Shown: positions 1-6,465 of the stretch, piece by piece
How the letters are laid out: every line of letters begins with the position of its first letter
Numbering within the stretch: position 1 is the first letter of the stretch
Assembly (NCBI GenBank): GCA_947259235.1
Contig: CAMYLL010000158.1
Location: 1-6,556 of the forward strand
Reading direction: 5' to 3'
Length of the DNA: 6,556 bases
Origin: an uncultured Pseudodesulfovibrio sp.
GTDB taxonomy: Bacteria; Desulfobacterota; Desulfovibrionia; Desulfovibrionales; Desulfovibrionaceae
Notes under the pieces: model-generated
Seen by the model: the letters and a program-made list of their open reading frames with translations, nothing else
The model's database searches: none
What the model was told of the DNA's origin: nothing
Translations under genes and position numbers: made by a program

Positions 1-2243
1 GCAACACCAACCTGCTGAAGAACCTCGCCGCCGCGCCGGACCTCATCCTCACATACATCTATCCCCTTGAGGGCAACAGGGGGGCCTTGGGTCTCGACTA
101 CCGCAAAACTCCCGAGCAGTGGGACCAGGCCCGCCTCGCCATGAACACGGGCGACATGGTGGTGGCTGGCCCCCTCCACCTGGCCCAGGGCGGCGTAGGC
201 CTTATCGGCCGCGCGCCGGTGATCATCCGCAGGCCCGGAGGCGACCGGCTCTGGGGGCTGGTGTCGGCCGTCATCGATATCGACCAGCTCTACGCCAACG
301 TCGGCCTGAACACGTTCCATGGTTACCAGGTAGCCATCCGGGGAGTGGACGGCAAGGGGGCACAGGGAAATATATTCTTCGGAGACGCCGCCCTGTTCGA
401 CCCGGCCAGGGGAGCGGTGCTCATGCCCGTCAACTTCCCCTCCGGCTCCTGGCAGATGGCGGCACTGCCCGAAATGGGCTGGAACACCGCTCCGTCGAAC
501 CTGCACCTCATGTACGCCCTGATCGGCCTGTTTTATTTCGGCGCACTGGCCTACTCATACAGCGACGTACGCAAGAGTCACGAACTGAGCACGGTGAGCC
601 GACGCCTGTTGGAAGCACAAACCCTCGCGCGCTTCGGCAACTGGGACATGAACTTCAAGCGCAACGTCCTGTGGTGGTCCGACGAGACCTACCGCATCTT
701 CGGCGTGGACAAGGCCGAGTTCTCGCCCTCCCTCGACACATTCTTTTCCATGATCCATCCCCAGGACCAGCGCATTGTGGAGCGCGAATACACGGCATCG
801 GTGGAGAGCGGCCAGCCCTATTCCATAACCCACCGGATCGTCCGTCCCGACGGCGACGTCCGCCACGTGTACAGCCAGGGCCTGAACGAAACCACCCCGG
901 ACGGCAGGCCCGTCCGCTCGGCGGGCACGGTGCTCGACATCACCGAGCTCAAGGAGGCCGAGGCCGCCCTGCGCACCGAGGAGCAGAAGCTGCGCGCCAT
1001 GAGCGACGCCTCGCTCGATGCCATCATCATGATCAACTCGCGCGGCATCGTGCTCTTCTGGAACAAATCCGCCACAAAGCTCTTCGGCTACACGGAGGAG
1101 GAGGCCGTGGGGCAGGAAATGCATGACCTGATCACCACCCCCGAAGACTCCAAGGCTGCCAAAAAAGGACTGCCCCATTTCGCCGACAGCGGTAAAGGCC
1201 CCGTGGTGGACGCCATCTACGAATTCACGGGCGTCCGCAAGGACCGCACCACCTTCCCGGTGGAGCGTGCGGTCTCCTCGTTCCAGATGAACGGCGAGTG
1301 GTACGCCGTGGGCATCCTGCGGGACGTGACCAAGCGGCAGGCCGCGCGCAAGAAGCTGGCGTCCTATGCCAAGCGCATCGCCCTGGCTTCCGAAGCGGGC
1401 GGAGTCGGGGTCTGGGAGTGGGACACCCTCACCAACGAGCTGACCTGGGACACGCGCATGTACACTCTTTACGCAGTGCTGCCCGGCGAGTTCAGCGGGC
1501 TCTTCCAGGCCTGGACGAGCCGTGTCCACCCCGAAGACCTGGTCGAGGCGGAGAAATCCCTCATGCACGTGGCCACCCACGGCGGCGACTGGCATCACCT
1601 CTTCCGCGTCATGCTGCCGGACGGCGGCACTCGCCACATTGAAGCCACGGCCAGGGCGCACAAGGACGACAGCGGTCGGGTCGTCAACGTCGTGGGCATC
1701 AACCTGGACGTGACCGAAAAACGCCGGGTCCAGGCCCAGCTGGAACGGCTGGCCACGACGGACAGCCTCACCGGCCTCTTCAGCCGCGGGCACTTCACCG
1801 AGCTGGGGACAAGAGAGGTGGAGCACGCCAAACGCTATGGCGAACCCGTCTCGGTGATCATGTTCGACGCCGACAAGTTCAAGGTGGTCAATGATACCTA
1901 CGGTCACGACGTGGGGGACACGGTGCTCAAATCCATCGCCCGAACGGCCAGGGAAACCCTGCGCGAGGTGGACGTCCTGGGACGGATCGGCGGCGAGGAG
2001 TTCGCGGCGGTGCTGCCCCAGACCGATGAGGCCCAGGCCGTGCTCGTGGCCGAGCGCCTGCGCGAACGGCTGGAAGCGGCCCGCGTGCCCCTTGCGGACG
2101 GCGAGTCCCTGTCTGTCACGGTGAGCCTTGGCGTGTGCGAGATGCGCCCCGGCGCGGAGTCGCTGGAACACCTCATGAAGGGGGCCGACACGGCGCTGTA
2201 CCAGGCCAAGAACAACGGCCGGAACCGGGTCGAGACCGCCTGA
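1..2243 (+). CDS. CHASE-PAS-PAS-PAS-GGDEF sensor diguanylate cyclase, 5' truncated by the window
   Basis: This protein probably makes cyclic di-GMP from two GTP in response to an extracytoplasmic signal. The frame is open from base 3 (746 visible codons); a TTG at 87 lies inside the CHASE domain and is not the true start. Visible residues 1 to about 100 match the later part of a CHASE domain (YPLEGN, then LGLDYR). A hydrophobic segment at about 167-186 is the second membrane helix; the first is off the window. Three PAS domains follow at about 202-315, 330-445 and 456-575; the first and third look like the PAS_3 type, each ending in a DITE/DVTE-like linker. The GGDEF domain covers about 583-746, with FDADKFKVVND at 621-631, active site GGEEF at 663-667 (bases 1989-2003) and inhibitory-site REVD at 654-657, exactly five residues upstream. 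Both sites are intact, so an active, product-inhibited cyclase is expected. No EAL domain is present. The ligand is unknown. Confidence 0.93.
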   Translation, partial: NTNLLKNLAAAPDLILTYIYPLEGNRGALGLDYRKTPEQWDQARLAMNTGDMVVAGPLHLAQGGVGLIGRAPVIIRRPGGDRLWGLVSAVIDIDQLYANVGLNTFHGYQVAIRGVDGKGAQGNIFFGDAALFDPARGAVLMPVNFPSGSWQMAALPEMGWNTAPSNLHLMYALIGLFYFGALAYSYSDVRKSHELSTVSRRLLEAQTLARFGNWDMNFKRNVLWWSDETYRIFGVDKAEFSPSLDTFFSMIHPQDQRIVEREYTASVESGQPYSITHRIVRPDGDVRHVYSQGLNETTPDGRPVRSAGTVLDITELKEAEAALRTEEQKLRAMSDASLDAIIMINSRGIVLFWNKSATKLFGYTEEEAVGQEMHDLITTPEDSKAAKKGLPHFADSGKGPVVDAIYEFTGVRKDRTTFPVERAVSSFQMNGEWYAVGILRDVTKRQAARKKLASYAKRIALASEAGGVGVWEWDTLTNELTWDTRMYTLYAVLPGEFSGLFQAWTSRVHPEDLVEAEKSLMHVATHGGDWHHLFRVMLPDGGTRHIEATARAHKDDSGRVVNVVGINLDVTEKRRVQAQLERLATTDSLTGLFSRGHFTELGTREVEHAKRYGEPVSVIMFDADKFKVVNDTYGHDVGDTVLKSIARTARETLREVDVLGRIGGEEFAAVLPQTDEAQAVLVAERLRERLEAARVPLADGESLSVTVSLGVCEMRPGAESLEHLMKGADTALYQAKNNGRNRVETA

Positions 2244-2275
2244 GCACCCGGCGGCCCCCCGCGTCCTGTTTCCGC

Positions 2276-2304
2276 TTGTCTCTCCTGCCTGCGCAGGCTA
2301 TCAC
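2276..2304 (+). promoter_or_regulatory. Candidate sigma70-like promoter for mntP
   Basis: TTGTCT at 2276-2281 and TATCAC at 2299-2304 each match four of six consensus bases and are 17 bases apart. Transcription would begin near 2311, leaving a leader of about 24 bases before the mntP ATG. The leader is visibly richer in A and T than its surroundings and carries TATACG twice (2319-2324 and 2328-2333). The boxes are weak, and mntP could instead be read through from the upstream cyclase gene. This is inference from pattern only. Confidence 0.25.
2287..2298. promoter_or_regulatory. Perfect 12-bp palindrome upstream of mntP, possible operator
   Basis: GCCTGCGCAGGC is a perfect inverted repeat with no spacer, located 37 bases before the mntP ATG and filling most of the spacer of the candidate promoter. 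As RNA it could form only about a four-pair stem and no T-run follows, so it is a poor terminator. A dimeric regulator binding here would block or remodel the promoter. It does not look like the enterobacterial MntR box that I know. In GC-rich DNA, GC palindromes of this length also arise by chance. Confidence 0.3.
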
Positions 2305-2334
2305 TCTGCTTCCACTTTTATACGGAATATACGC

Positions 2335-2913
2335 ATGGGACCGGCAGAACTCATCATCATCGCCGTCGCCCTGGCCATGGACGCATTCGCCGTGGCCGTG
2401 GCCACAGGCGTCACCCTCAAGGCGGTCAGTCCGCGCCAGACATTCAGGCTGGCGTGGCACTTCGGCCTGTTTCAGGCGCTGATGCCCATCCTCGGCTGGT
2501 TCCTGGGGCTGACGGTGCGCCAGTACATCGAGGCATACGACCACTGGATCGCCTTCGCCCTGTTGGGTTACATCGGCATCAACATGATCCGCGAGGCCTT
2601 TGACGAGGACGGCGGACGCCAGGGCGACCCGACCAAGGGCATGACCCTGGTGGTCCTTTCGGTGGCCACCAGCATAGACGCCCTGGCCGTCGGGCTGAGC
2701 CTGTCCATGCTCGGGGTTTCTGTATGGTGGCCCGCCCTGGTCATCGGCGTGGTGGCCGCGGCCTTCACCACCGCGGGGCTCCACCTGGGCAAGACCGTGG
2801 CCCGGGCCGAGCGGATCAGCCGCTACTCCGAGCTGGTGGGCGGCACGGTGCTCATCTGCATCGGCCTGAAGATTCTCTGGGAACACGGCGCACTGTCCGG
2901 CATCATCTCCTAA
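2335..2913 (+). CDS. mntP: MntP-family manganese efflux pump
   Basis: MntP exports Mn2+ across the cytoplasmic membrane and protects against manganese excess. The 192-residue length agrees with the family (the E. coli protein is about 188). The protein is almost wholly hydrophobic with about six predicted helices and consists of two related halves. Each half carries the expected acidic intramembrane motif: MDAFAVAVATG near the N-terminus (Asp16) and SIDALAVGLSL (Asp115). HWIAFALL at 70-77 and the C-terminal LVGGTVLICIGLKILWEH are also typical. A hydrophilic linker at about 88-102 (EDGGRQGDPTK) joins the halves. The ATG at 2335 gives the usual N-terminus, although only a weak CGGAA sits about 8 bases upstream. 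In many bacteria mntP is controlled by a manganese riboswitch or MntR; the 91-base gap is short and I see no yybP-ykoY-like fold. The gene follows the cyclase in the same direction and converges on the ABC operon. Confidence 0.93.
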   Translation: MGPAELIIIAVALAMDAFAVAVATGVTLKAVSPRQTFRLAWHFGLFQALMPILGWFLGLTVRQYIEAYDHWIAFALLGYIGINMIREAFDEDGGRQGDPTKGMTLVVLSVATSIDALAVGLSLSMLGVSVWWPALVIGVVAAAFTTAGLHLGKTVARAERISRYSELVGGTVLICIGLKILWEHGALSGIIS

Positions 2914-2938
2914 CGATTCCACACGTCCGAAGAACCGG

Positions 2939-3634
2939 TCAGGCAGCCGACCCCGCCGCCTGCGCCCGGTCCCCTGCGAAGCCCTCCCCGCTCTCCATCC
3001 CCGCAAGGTCCACAGCCGCACTCATGCCCCCTGTCACGCCGCCACAGGCGATCACCCGTGAGCACAGGCGCGCAAGGAGCGCCTCGTCGTGGCTGATGAC
3101 CAGCGCGCCCACGCCGTTCTCCCGGCAATGGTCCATGACGGCGCGCCAGATGTGGGCCTGGGTGATGGCGTCGAGCATGGCCGTCATCTCGTCGGCCACG
3201 AGGTATCGCGTGCCGGGTCCAAGGGCGCGGGCCACGGCGATGCGCTGGAGCTCCCCGCCGCTCAGCTCGTGGGGATACCGCGACAGCCACGCGGCCGCGA
3301 TGCCCAGCGAGTCCAGCAGCGCCTCAGGCGGATCATACGCCTCGCGCAGGGTGCGACCCAGACGCCAGCGCGGATTGACGGACAGCTCCGGGTGCTGGTG
3401 GACGCACTGCACCGGGCAGTAGCCCCGGACAGGGAGCGCCGCGCCCCCAAGGAGCACCCGCCCCTGCGCGGGGGCGAGATAGCCGCCCAGAAGGTGGCCG
3501 AAGGTGGTCTTGCCCAGGCCGCTGGGGCCGAAGAGCCCGACCACCTCGCCCGGCCCGATGCGTATGTTCATGCCCTGAAAAAGCCAGGGACCTGACGAGC
3601 CGAACCGGTATCCGAGATCAATGGCCTCAAGCAT
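2939..3634 (-). CDS. Second ABC importer ATPase (OppF/DppF/NikE class)
   Basis: This is the second nucleotide-binding subunit of the peptide/nickel-class importer encoded upstream. It is 231 residues. Walker A GPSGLGKTT is at 36-44, the Q-loop glutamine at 80 (within VHQHPELSVNP), signature LSGGE at 124-128, Walker B with Asp148 and catalytic Glu149, D-loop AMLD at 152-155 and H-loop His182 in ISHD. Everything needed for ATP hydrolysis is present. The Walker B region reads ADEMTAMLD rather than the common DEPTSALD, with Met in place of the usual Pro after the catalytic Glu. The short length and absence of the HPY/cysteine C-terminal domain resemble NikE more than DppF. The last 30 or so residues form an Ala/Gly-rich tail of no recognised function. 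The start overlaps the preceding ATPase gene by 8 bases, with GAGGTG at 3640-3645 five bases from the ATG. It is the last gene before the convergent mntP. Confidence 0.92.
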   Translation of the reverse strand: MLEAIDLGYRFGSSGPWLFQGMNIRIGPGEVVGLFGPSGLGKTTFGHLLGGYLAPAQGRVLLGGAALPVRGYCPVQCVHQHPELSVNPRWRLGRTLREAYDPPEALLDSLGIAAAWLSRYPHELSGGELQRIAVARALGPGTRYLVADEMTAMLDAITQAHIWRAVMDHCRENGVGALVISHDEALLARLCSRVIACGGVTGGMSAAVDLAGMESGEGFAGDRAQAAGSAA

Positions 3635-4547
3635 GATGACACCTCACAAATCCGTCTTCGAACAGCACCGGGGCGGGCGGGGCCGCAGCGCAGGCCGCGT
3701 CCGAACACCCGCACAGATACGAGAACGGACACCCCTGCTCCCCGCCCTGGGTGGAAGCGTGCTCCGCCGCAAACTCATTCTCCGGCAGGGCCATCCACAT
3801 GGCCCGGCTGTAGGGATGGCGCAGCCCGCTCAGGTCGTTCGAAAAATTGGCCGCCGCAGTCAGCTCCACCGTGGTCCCGCCGTGGAACACCGCCACCCTG
3901 TCCGCCCAGGGCAGCACGGCCTTGAGGTCATGGGTGATGACCAGCACGGACTTGCCCGCATCGGCCAGGGCACGCAAAAAGCCGAGGGACTCCCGCGACG
4001 CCTCCCGGTGCAGCCCGGTGGTCGGCTCGTCGGCGATGATCAGGTCGGCGTCGCCCACCGTGGCCGTGGCGGAGAGCACCCGGCGCGCCATGCCGCCGGA
4101 CACCTGATGGGGAAAATACCTGCTCACAGCCGGAGCCAACCCGTAGCGTGAGAACGCCGCGTCCGCCGCGTGGCGCGCCTGGCCCCCGGCCATTCCGCTC
4201 AGGGCGGCGGCCCGCCGGACCTGTCCCCCGAGCCTGACCAGCGGATTGAGAAAGCCCACGGACTGGGGAATCAGGGCGATGCTCCTGCCGCGCAGCGCCT
4301 TCTGCCGCCGGGGAGTCAGCGGCTCGCCGCGAAAGAGCAGCCCGCCCTCAACCCGGCAGTTGCCGGGCAGGATGCCGAGGATGGCATGGGCCAGCAGGCT
4401 CTTACCCGACCCGCTGGAGCCGATGACGGCCAGCAGCTCGCCGGGTTTCACGTCGAGGTTGAGGCCGCATACGGGCTTGAGCGCGTCCCTGGACACGCCG
4501 CGGCCGTACCGGGTGAAGCTGATGGTCAGGTCGTTGACTCTGAGCAT
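3627..4547 (-). CDS. First ABC importer ATPase (OppD/DppD/NikD class) with C-terminal cysteine motif
   Basis: This is the first nucleotide-binding subunit of the importer, 306 residues. Walker A GSSGSGKS is at 43-50, Q-loop Gln95 in LIPQSVGFLNP, signature VSGGM at 149-153, Walker B with Asp173 and catalytic Glu174 in IIADEPTT, and H-loop His206 in VITHD. The D-loop reads TGLH, with His180 where the family has Asp. The C-terminal oligopeptide-transporter region begins at HPYSRA (244-249) and carries cysteines 273, 279, 286 and 303 in a C-x5-C-x6-C-x16-C pattern, plus Cys281. That pattern matches the DppD/OppD tail, for which an iron-sulfur cluster has been reported in at least one homologue. 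IIADEPTT is also seen in NikD. The open frame continues far upstream over the permease gene, but the ATG at 4547 has a strong ribosome site and follows the permease stop by two bases, so it is the start. Substrate unknown. Confidence 0.92.
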   Translation of the reverse strand: MLRVNDLTISFTRYGRGVSRDALKPVCGLNLDVKPGELLAVIGSSGSGKSLLAHAILGILPGNCRVEGGLLFRGEPLTPRRQKALRGRSIALIPQSVGFLNPLVRLGGQVRRAAALSGMAGGQARHAADAAFSRYGLAPAVSRYFPHQVSGGMARRVLSATATVGDADLIIADEPTTGLHREASRESLGFLRALADAGKSVLVITHDLKAVLPWADRVAVFHGGTTVELTAAANFSNDLSGLRHPYSRAMWMALPENEFAAEHASTQGGEQGCPFSYLCGCSDAACAAAPPAPVLFEDGFVRCHHA

Positions 4548-4549
4548 GG

Positions 4550-5428
4550 TCACTCCTGGGCCGTCCGGGGATCGGACAGCCGGTCGATGTTCGTTCCGAG
4601 GATGTCGAAGCACTTGACCATCAGCATGAGCGCCGCGCCCGGCAGGATGCCCAGCCACCAGTAGCCGGTGGAGAGATGGCGCATGGACTCCGACAGCAGG
4701 ATGCCCACGGCCGGGGTGTGCGGCGACAGCCCGATGCCCAGGAAGGACAGGGCGGCCTCGTGCAGGATGGCGTGCGGAAAGAGAAGTATCAGCCCGATGA
4801 GAAACTGCGGGAGCAGGTGGGGCAGCAGATGGGTGCGCGCGATCTCCCAGTGGCTCCTGCCCAGCCTGCGGGCCGTTCTGACATAGAGCGCGCCGCGCAG
4901 CTGGAGCACCTCGGACCTGATGATGCGCGTGAGGGCGGGCCAGTGGGAGAAGGCCACGGCCACGATCACGCCCCTGGAGCCGCCCCCGGCGGCAAAGGAG
5001 ATGAGGATGAGCAGCACCAGATGGGGGATGGTCATGAAGATATCCACCAGCCAGTTGACCACGGCATCCACCGCCCGGCCAAAGGTGGCCGAGGCCACGC
5101 CCAGGACCAGGGCCAGAACCGAACTGACCAGGGAGGCCAGCAGCCCCACCTTGAGCGACAGAAGCAGCCCGCGCACTGTGCGGGTGAGCATGTCCCTGCC
5201 CAGCGGGTCCGTGCCAAAGGGATGGGCCAGGGACGGGGCCTGATTGCGCACCGCCAGGTGCGGGTCGAGCCCGGCCGTGCCCAGTCCGGCGGCCAGGGCG
5301 AATATCCCGGCAAACACGCCCAGACAGATGCCCACGGCCCACAGCAGCCGCGTCCGGCGGCAGTCCAGCCCGAGCAGGCGGCCGAACCCGCGAAACGGTG
5401 TCGTCACTAACGTTGCACACTGCGTCAT
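4550..5428 (-). CDS. ABC importer permease, OppC/DppC/NikC type
   Basis: This is the second membrane subunit of the importer, 292 residues, a normal length for the family. A short cytoplasmic N-terminus leads to the first membrane helix at about 29-50, a periplasmic stretch, then the family motif HPFGTDPLGRDMLTR (69-83) that opens the binding-protein-dependent permease domain. Further helices lie at about 88-113, 123-146, 151-166, 207-222 and 256-275. The cytoplasmic coupling (EAA-type) loop is at about 178-206 (RTARRLG, then RTHLLPHLLP) and contacts an ATPase. LSFLGIGL at 227-234 is also characteristic. Its ATG overlaps the stop of the upstream permease in an ATGA junction, with GGGAG at 5437-5441 eight bases upstream, so translation is probably coupled. 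It ends two bases before the first ATPase. Homologues move di- and oligopeptides, nickel or metallophores, and nothing visible here picks one. Confidence 0.93.
   Translation of the reverse strand: MTQCATLVTTPFRGFGRLLGLDCRRTRLLWAVGICLGVFAGIFALAAGLGTAGLDPHLAVRNQAPSLAHPFGTDPLGRDMLTRTVRGLLLSLKVGLLASLVSSVLALVLGVASATFGRAVDAVVNWLVDIFMTIPHLVLLILISFAAGGGSRGVIVAVAFSHWPALTRIIRSEVLQLRGALYVRTARRLGRSHWEIARTHLLPHLLPQFLIGLILLFPHAILHEAALSFLGIGLSPHTPAVGILLSESMRHLSTGYWWLGILPGAALMLMVKCFDILGTNIDRLSDPRTAQE
4553..4558 (-). promoter_or_regulatory. Ribosome binding site that fixes the start of the first ATPase
   Basis: On the minus strand CAGGAG lies five bases before ATG 4547, overlapping the last codons of the upstream permease. 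It decides the start within a reading frame that otherwise stays open for over a kilobase upstream. Confidence 0.8.
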
Positions 5429-6402
5429 GCGGCACGCTCCCAGCCGATGCGCGGGTCGACCACCCGGTAGAGGATGTCGGCCACGGTGTTTCCGGCAAAG
5501 ACGAAGACCGCGCTGACCAGCACGATGCCCAGCAGCAGGGGCACGTCGCCGCGCACGCCCGCCTCCACCGTGGCCCGGCCGAGACCGGGATAGGAAAAGA
5601 CCTGCTCGGCCAGGATGGACCCGCCGAACAGCTCGCCCAGCGTGGCGAACTGGAGGGTGATGGCCGGAAGGACCACGTTGCGCACGGCGTGATGGCGGAC
5701 GATGCCCGGGGTGCGCTCGCCCTGCGCCCTAGCAAAAAGGGCGTAGTCGGAGTGCATGACCTGGGTCATCTTCTGGCGCGTGTGCATGATCACCGCGCTG
5801 ATGCCGACGATGGAGAGCGTGGCCGCAGGCAGCAGCAGGTGCTGCACGGCCTGCCAGAAGGTCACGTCCCCGGGCAGCACGCCCGGCGGCGCGGCACAGC
5901 AGATGGGCGTCAACTGGAGCTTGACCGAGAAGATGATCAACAGGAGCAGCCCGAGCCAGAAGGTGGGCGTCCCGGCCAGGAGATAGGCGTAGAAGCGGAT
6001 GGACGTATCTATCCAGGTTCCCTCCATGGCCCCGGCAGCCACCCCAAGGGCGAATCCCACCAGCCCGGACAGGACCCAGGCCAGACTCATGAGCCACAGC
6101 GACACCATGAACCGCTTGCCGATGACATCCAGCACCGGCTCGTTGAAGATGGCCGAGGTGCCGAAATCCCCGCGCAGCATGTTACCCGCCCAGGCGGTGA
6201 AACGCTCCACCGGGGGTTTATCCAGCCCCCAGCGCTGGGCGATCTTCTCGCGCTGTTCAGGGCCGACCTTGAAGACGTCTGCCCCGACATAGGCGTCCAC
6301 CGGGTCGATGGGCGACAGGCTGACCAGCCCGAAGCAGAGGATGGACACGGCGGCCAGCAACGTCAGCAGGTGCGCCGCACGGCGGAGGATATACGAAAGC
6401 AT
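5425..6402 (-). CDS. ABC importer permease, OppB/DppB/NikB type
   Basis: This is the first membrane subunit of the importer, 325 residues. The N-terminus MLSYILRRAAHLL and its helix (about 8-29) are typical of the family. A periplasmic segment follows with the family pattern WGLDKPPVERF (58-68) and RGDFGTS (77-83). Helices lie at about 99-123, 136-160, 187-204, 246-263 and 287-312. The coupling loop around 222-248 (FARAQGERTPGIVRHHAVRN) and the motif EQVFSYPGLGRATVEA (266-281) are clear, and the end VVDPRIGW is standard. A Cys-Cys pair at 168-169 (TPICCAAPPG) lies in a loop expected to face the periplasm. The ATG at 6402 is chosen because AAGGA lies six bases upstream; a TTG at 6420 would add six residues but has weaker support. 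The stop overlaps the next permease by four bases. Upstream are a stem-loop and a probable binding-protein gene. Confidence 0.93.
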   Translation of the reverse strand: MLSYILRRAAHLLTLLAAVSILCFGLVSLSPIDPVDAYVGADVFKVGPEQREKIAQRWGLDKPPVERFTAWAGNMLRGDFGTSAIFNEPVLDVIGKRFMVSLWLMSLAWVLSGLVGFALGVAAGAMEGTWIDTSIRFYAYLLAGTPTFWLGLLLLIIFSVKLQLTPICCAAPPGVLPGDVTFWQAVQHLLLPAATLSIVGISAVIMHTRQKMTQVMHSDYALFARAQGERTPGIVRHHAVRNVVLPAITLQFATLGELFGGSILAEQVFSYPGLGRATVEAGVRGDVPLLLGIVLVSAVFVFAGNTVADILYRVVDPRIGWERAA

Positions 6403-6408
6403 GGAAAA

Positions 6409-6413
6409 TCCTT
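6409..6413 (-). promoter_or_regulatory. Ribosome binding site that fixes the start of the first permease
   Basis: AAGGA on the minus strand lies six bases before ATG 6402. It favours this ATG over the in-frame TTG at 6420, which lies upstream of the site. Confidence 0.7.
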
Positions 6414-6430
6414 GGCTCAATGTGGAACAA

Positions 6431-6460
6431 CGCGCCGCCGGAGCGAACCCCGGCGGCGCG
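6431..6460 (-). terminator. GC-rich intercistronic stem-loop, attenuator or mRNA stabiliser
   Basis: Two perfectly complementary 11-base arms (6431-6441 CGCGCCGCCGG and 6450-6460) flank an 8-base loop. On the minus strand the hairpin begins five bases after the stop of the upstream gene and ends 28 bases before the permease ATG. Only a short TTGTT follows, so complete intrinsic termination is unlikely. Hairpins placed between a binding-protein gene and its permease genes are known to protect the upstream message from 3' decay and to cut downstream expression, giving an excess of binding protein. That role is inferred here from position and structure. Confidence 0.7.
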
Positions 6461-6465
6461 GACGA

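Noticed and set aside
87..89. TTG as the start codon of the cyclase
   Set aside because: The frame is open upstream to base 3 and those 28 codons match the CHASE domain, including YPLEGN, so the true start is outside the window.
119..1126. A 335-codon plus-strand frame overlapping the cyclase
   Set aside because: It is out of frame with the domain-bearing reading, rich in Arg, Pro, Gly and His, and has no recognisable domain.
555..2171. A 538-codon open frame on the minus strand opposite the diguanylate cyclase gene
   Set aside because: It is the codon shadow of a high-GC gene: the opposite strand has clear CHASE, PAS and GGDEF domains, and the antisense product shows only low-complexity His/Gly/Val-rich sequence with no family resemblance.
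2244..2334. yybP-ykoY manganese riboswitch before mntP
   Set aside because: The gap is short and I could not draw the expected multi-helix fold by eye; only the 12-bp palindrome is evident. A covariance-model search would settle it.
2173..3021. A 282-codon minus-strand frame spanning the cyclase end, mntP and the ATPase end
   Set aside because: It crosses three real genes and their gaps and has a composition typical of a shadow frame; mntP is unambiguous on the plus strand.
3627..5735. A single 702-codon minus-strand frame that could be read as a large fusion protein
   Set aside because: Only the last 306 codons encode the ATPase. The earlier part lies out of frame over two well-supported permease genes and gives Pro/Arg/Ala-rich nonsense. 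The ATG at 4547 has its own strong ribosome site.
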